A stretch of DNA of 9,358 bases from Fidelibacterota bacterium (GTDB lineage Bacteria; Fidelibacterota; Fidelibacteria; Fidelibacterales; Fidelibacteraceae), in NCBI GenBank assembly GCA_029931905.1, contig JAOZRH010000078.1, forward strand, positions 1-9,358, written 5' to 3'. The notes under the pieces are model-generated. The model was given only the letters and a program-made list of their open reading frames with translations, was not told the DNA's origin and searched no databases. Each line of letters opens with the position of its first letter. Positions within the stretch are counted from its first letter, which is position 1. A program made the position numbers and the translations under genes. Below, in pieces: positions 7,491 to 9,358 of the stretch.

Positions 7491-9358
7491 CTTAATTTCA
7501 CTATTTTTCCAGTTGTTTTTTTAACATTATTATTTACTTTTCCTTTTATTTCATAGAAATATACACCATTGGCAACAAAATTATTATATTCATCTCGTCC
7601 ATTCCATGGAATTTCATGAAACCCAATATTATTTAATAATAAATCTGTCTCAGCATTATACTGATTAATCGTTTTTATTTTTTTACCCGCCAATGTATAT
7701 ATATTAATTTCTAAATTTTCAAACTGATCCGTTAATTCATAAATTAACAATGTCTTAATTGCGAATGGATTGGGATAATTTCCATAATCTATTATTTTTG
7801 ACTCATTAATATATTTTATTTGATATTCTTCAGAAAAAGATTCGTTGCCTGTTATATCTGAAGCAAAAACTTGTAGTGTATGAACTCCCCTATCCAATTC
7901 TAAATTAAAAGACATTCCTAATTCGTTAATATTATCTGTTTGTAAAATAATCACATTAGAATTATCAATTTCTTCACCATCTATTAAAACTTTCCAATAA
8001 TCAGAATTAGGATTTACTCCATTATTATCCCTAATTGATGCTGAACATTTGGTATTGTTTGCAAAATAACTATTTGTGAATAATTTTTCACCATTAATAT
8101 TCAGTTTTATTTCAGGGAGAATATTATCATTTGATTTTGCAAAAATATAATATCCAGCTTTATTAACATTAAATGATTTTCCAGTATTATCTTCTGTAAA
8201 TTTTATACAGTGAAACTTCTTCAAATCGAGAGACAACCAAGCGGCAAAAATTAAACTATCAGTATCAATAACATTTTGATCAATAGTAATTTTAAAATCA
8301 ATTTCATCATCAGTCATTACTTTTAATCCATTTGTGTTAGATAAGATAGCTCCAAATTTGCTTAAATCATAATTCACATGAATTGGTTTTATATATGCTT
8401 GATAAATATTCTCTTTAGGTGTTATATCAATTGATGTATAAACTGAATCATTAAAATCAAAATTTAATTTTGTATCTCTATTAATCCAATAATTGATAAC
8501 ATTAATTGTATCAATATTGTTGGTTGTATCTATCTCATCAATATCAATTAGAGGATTGATTTTTATCTCAAATTCCACATCTCCCCAAGGAGGTAATATT
8601 TTTGTATATGACTTATTAATACTACTACCTATATCATCTACAATTGTTAGTGTATCGAGATAACTAATGTTTGTTGAAGTCGGCAGTACTGTTGCAACTA
8701 TTTCAACATCAATAGCATCATCATAATTACTTCTAATTTCAATTTCACCTATTCCATCTACAATTTGGTAATTTATGATTTCTATATCGTAAACTTCTGA
8801 TGGAATCATAGTATATTCTCGTGATATTGTTATATCATCATTATTATCTTTAACAATAACTTTGAAAATTTTTCCACTATACTGATCCCAATTCAAAGTA
8901 TCACTTCTATAATTATTTCCATCTTGTTTTATTAATTCTTCATTAGAATCATTAGAACTAAAATCTAAATATACTTCTTTTATTCCATCAACATCTTCAA
9001 TATCTATTTGAATACATGCATTCTCTTGATACTTAGGTCTATTTGGATAAAAAATCGGCTCCCCAATATATGAACTTTCAATTGAAAATTGTAAATGTGA
9101 GGCTTTGTAACTATCTTCATCCCAAATAAACAGAGAAACATCTCCTCTTGTTGCATCAATATCAGCAGGTATTTCAACACTATATTCTACATTTGAATTA
9201 ATAAAAGTTATGTTTTCATTTTGATATAAAGGTGTTTTTGAATTCATTGAAATTGCACTATGATTAACATCAATTTGATGCATTACTGTCGAATCATATG
9301 TTACACTATATGAGCCATTTAAAACAGATTCATTTGGTAAAGAAAATTGTAATAAATC
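7487..9358 (-). CDS. Surface protein with T9SS-type C-terminal domain, probable C-terminal half of a PorU/C25-type protease (5' partial)
   Basis: The frame is open to the right edge, giving 623 visible residues; the first Met (at 9283) is internal, since 25 more sense codons precede it. Visible parts are beta-sandwich regions with FIWDEDSYKASH at about 77-88, a CARDB-like domain at about 190-288 (IEIVATVLP, then PPWGDVEFEI and DIDEIDTTNN), an Ig-like domain at about 405-515 (SASIRDNNGVNP, GVHTLQVFASDITGN) and a FlgD-Ig/T9SS sorting-type end at about 525-623. That end carries NYPNPF at 527-532, NIYTLAGKKIKT at 552-563, PWNGRDEYNNFVANGVYFYE at 584-603 and GKIVKLR. In T9SS this domain directs outer-membrane translocation; the sortase PorU keeps its own copy. 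The gene directly precedes a PorV-like gene, as porU precedes porV in Porphyromonas. The Cys/His protease domain would lie outside the window, so protease identity is inferred. A non-enzymatic T9SS cargo is the main alternative. Confidence 0.7.
   Translation of the reverse strand, partial: DLLQFSLPNESVLNGSYSVTYDSTVMHQIDVNHSAISMNSKTPLYQNENITFINSNVEYSVEIPADIDATRGDVSLFIWDEDSYKASHLQFSIESSYIGEPIFYPNRPKYQENACIQIDIEDVDGIKEVYLDFSSNDSNEELIKQDGNNYRSDTLNWDQYSGKIFKVIVKDNNDDITISREYTMIPSEVYDIEIINYQIVDGIGEIEIRSNYDDAIDVEIVATVLPTSTNISYLDTLTIVDDIGSSINKSYTKILPPWGDVEFEIKINPLIDIDEIDTTNNIDTINVINYWINRDTKLNFDFNDSVYTSIDITPKENIYQAYIKPIHVNYDLSKFGAILSNTNGLKVMTDDEIDFKITIDQNVIDTDSLIFAAWLSLDLKKFHCIKFTEDNTGKSFNVNKAGYYIFAKSNDNILPEIKLNINGEKLFTNSYFANNTKCSASIRDNNGVNPNSDYWKVLIDGEEIDNSNVIILQTDNINELGMSFNLELDRGVHTLQVFASDITGNESFSEEYQIKYINESKIIDYGNYPNPFAIKTLLIYELTDQFENLEINIYTLAGKKIKTINQYNAETDLLLNNIGFHEIPWNGRDEYNNFVANGVYFYEIKGKVNNNVKKTTGKIVKLR

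Larger units (their letters stand above)
137..9358 (-). other. Eight-gene collinear minus-strand block, probable single operon
   Basis: All eight minus-strand genes follow one another with junctions of -4, -14, +1, +14, +3, +10 and +8 nt in transcription order. No gap is large enough for an ordinary promoter plus leader, so the main promoter is inferred to lie beyond the right edge. Internal promoters inside coding sequence cannot be excluded. The 14 nt between the block's end and the convergent amidohydrolase gene is AT-only sequence without a visible GC-containing hairpin. Confidence 0.65.

Noticed and set aside
9281..9283. ATG at 9283 as the true start of the T9SS-domain gene
   Set aside because: The frame stays open for 25 more codons to the window edge, no ribosome site precedes the ATG, and there is no signal peptide after it; the gene is truncated by the window.

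Overview
The window is strongly AT-rich (judged by eye, not computed), with Asn/Ile/Lys-heavy proteins and almost no intergenic space. It looks like a streamlined, probably uncultured bacterium of the Fibrobacteres-Chlorobi-Bacteroidetes (FCB) superphylum. The main clue is a protein with a type IX secretion (T9SS)-style C-terminal domain followed directly by a PorV-like outer-membrane barrel. A marine lineage such as Marinimicrobia (SAR406) would fit, but that is inference from gene content and composition only.

Layout. The left edge (1-122, + strand) holds the last 39 codons of an amidohydrolase, most likely N-acetylglucosamine-6-phosphate deacetylase. It converges, with a 14-nt gap, on a run of eight minus-strand genes filling 137-9358. 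In order of transcription, right to left, these are: a 5'-truncated T9SS-domain surface protein, probably the C-terminal half of a C25/PorU-type protease; a PorV-like beta-barrel protein; a fibronectin-III candidate lipoprotein; a small exported SLBB-domain protein of the polysaccharide-export type; a stand-alone type II phosphomannose-isomerase cupin; S-adenosylhomocysteine hydrolase; the endolytic murein transglycosylase MltG; and a UvrD/PcrA-family helicase. Gaps are between 14 nt and overlapping, including an ATGA stop/start overlap and a 14-nt overlap. The whole block therefore reads as one operon whose promoter lies beyond the right edge.

Function. The first four genes form an envelope module: T9SS-like secretion and attachment at the outer membrane plus a possible glycan-export component. 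The cupin may belong to nucleotide-sugar metabolism and so link to that module. The last three are housekeeping genes (methyl cycle, peptidoglycan processing, DNA repair) that probably share the transcript because of genome compaction. No RNA genes, mobile elements, CRISPR arrays or clear terminators were seen, and no stretch over 300 nt lacks a gene. Two genes have longer TTG-initiated readings that overlap the upstream gene; internal ATG starts are preferred for both.
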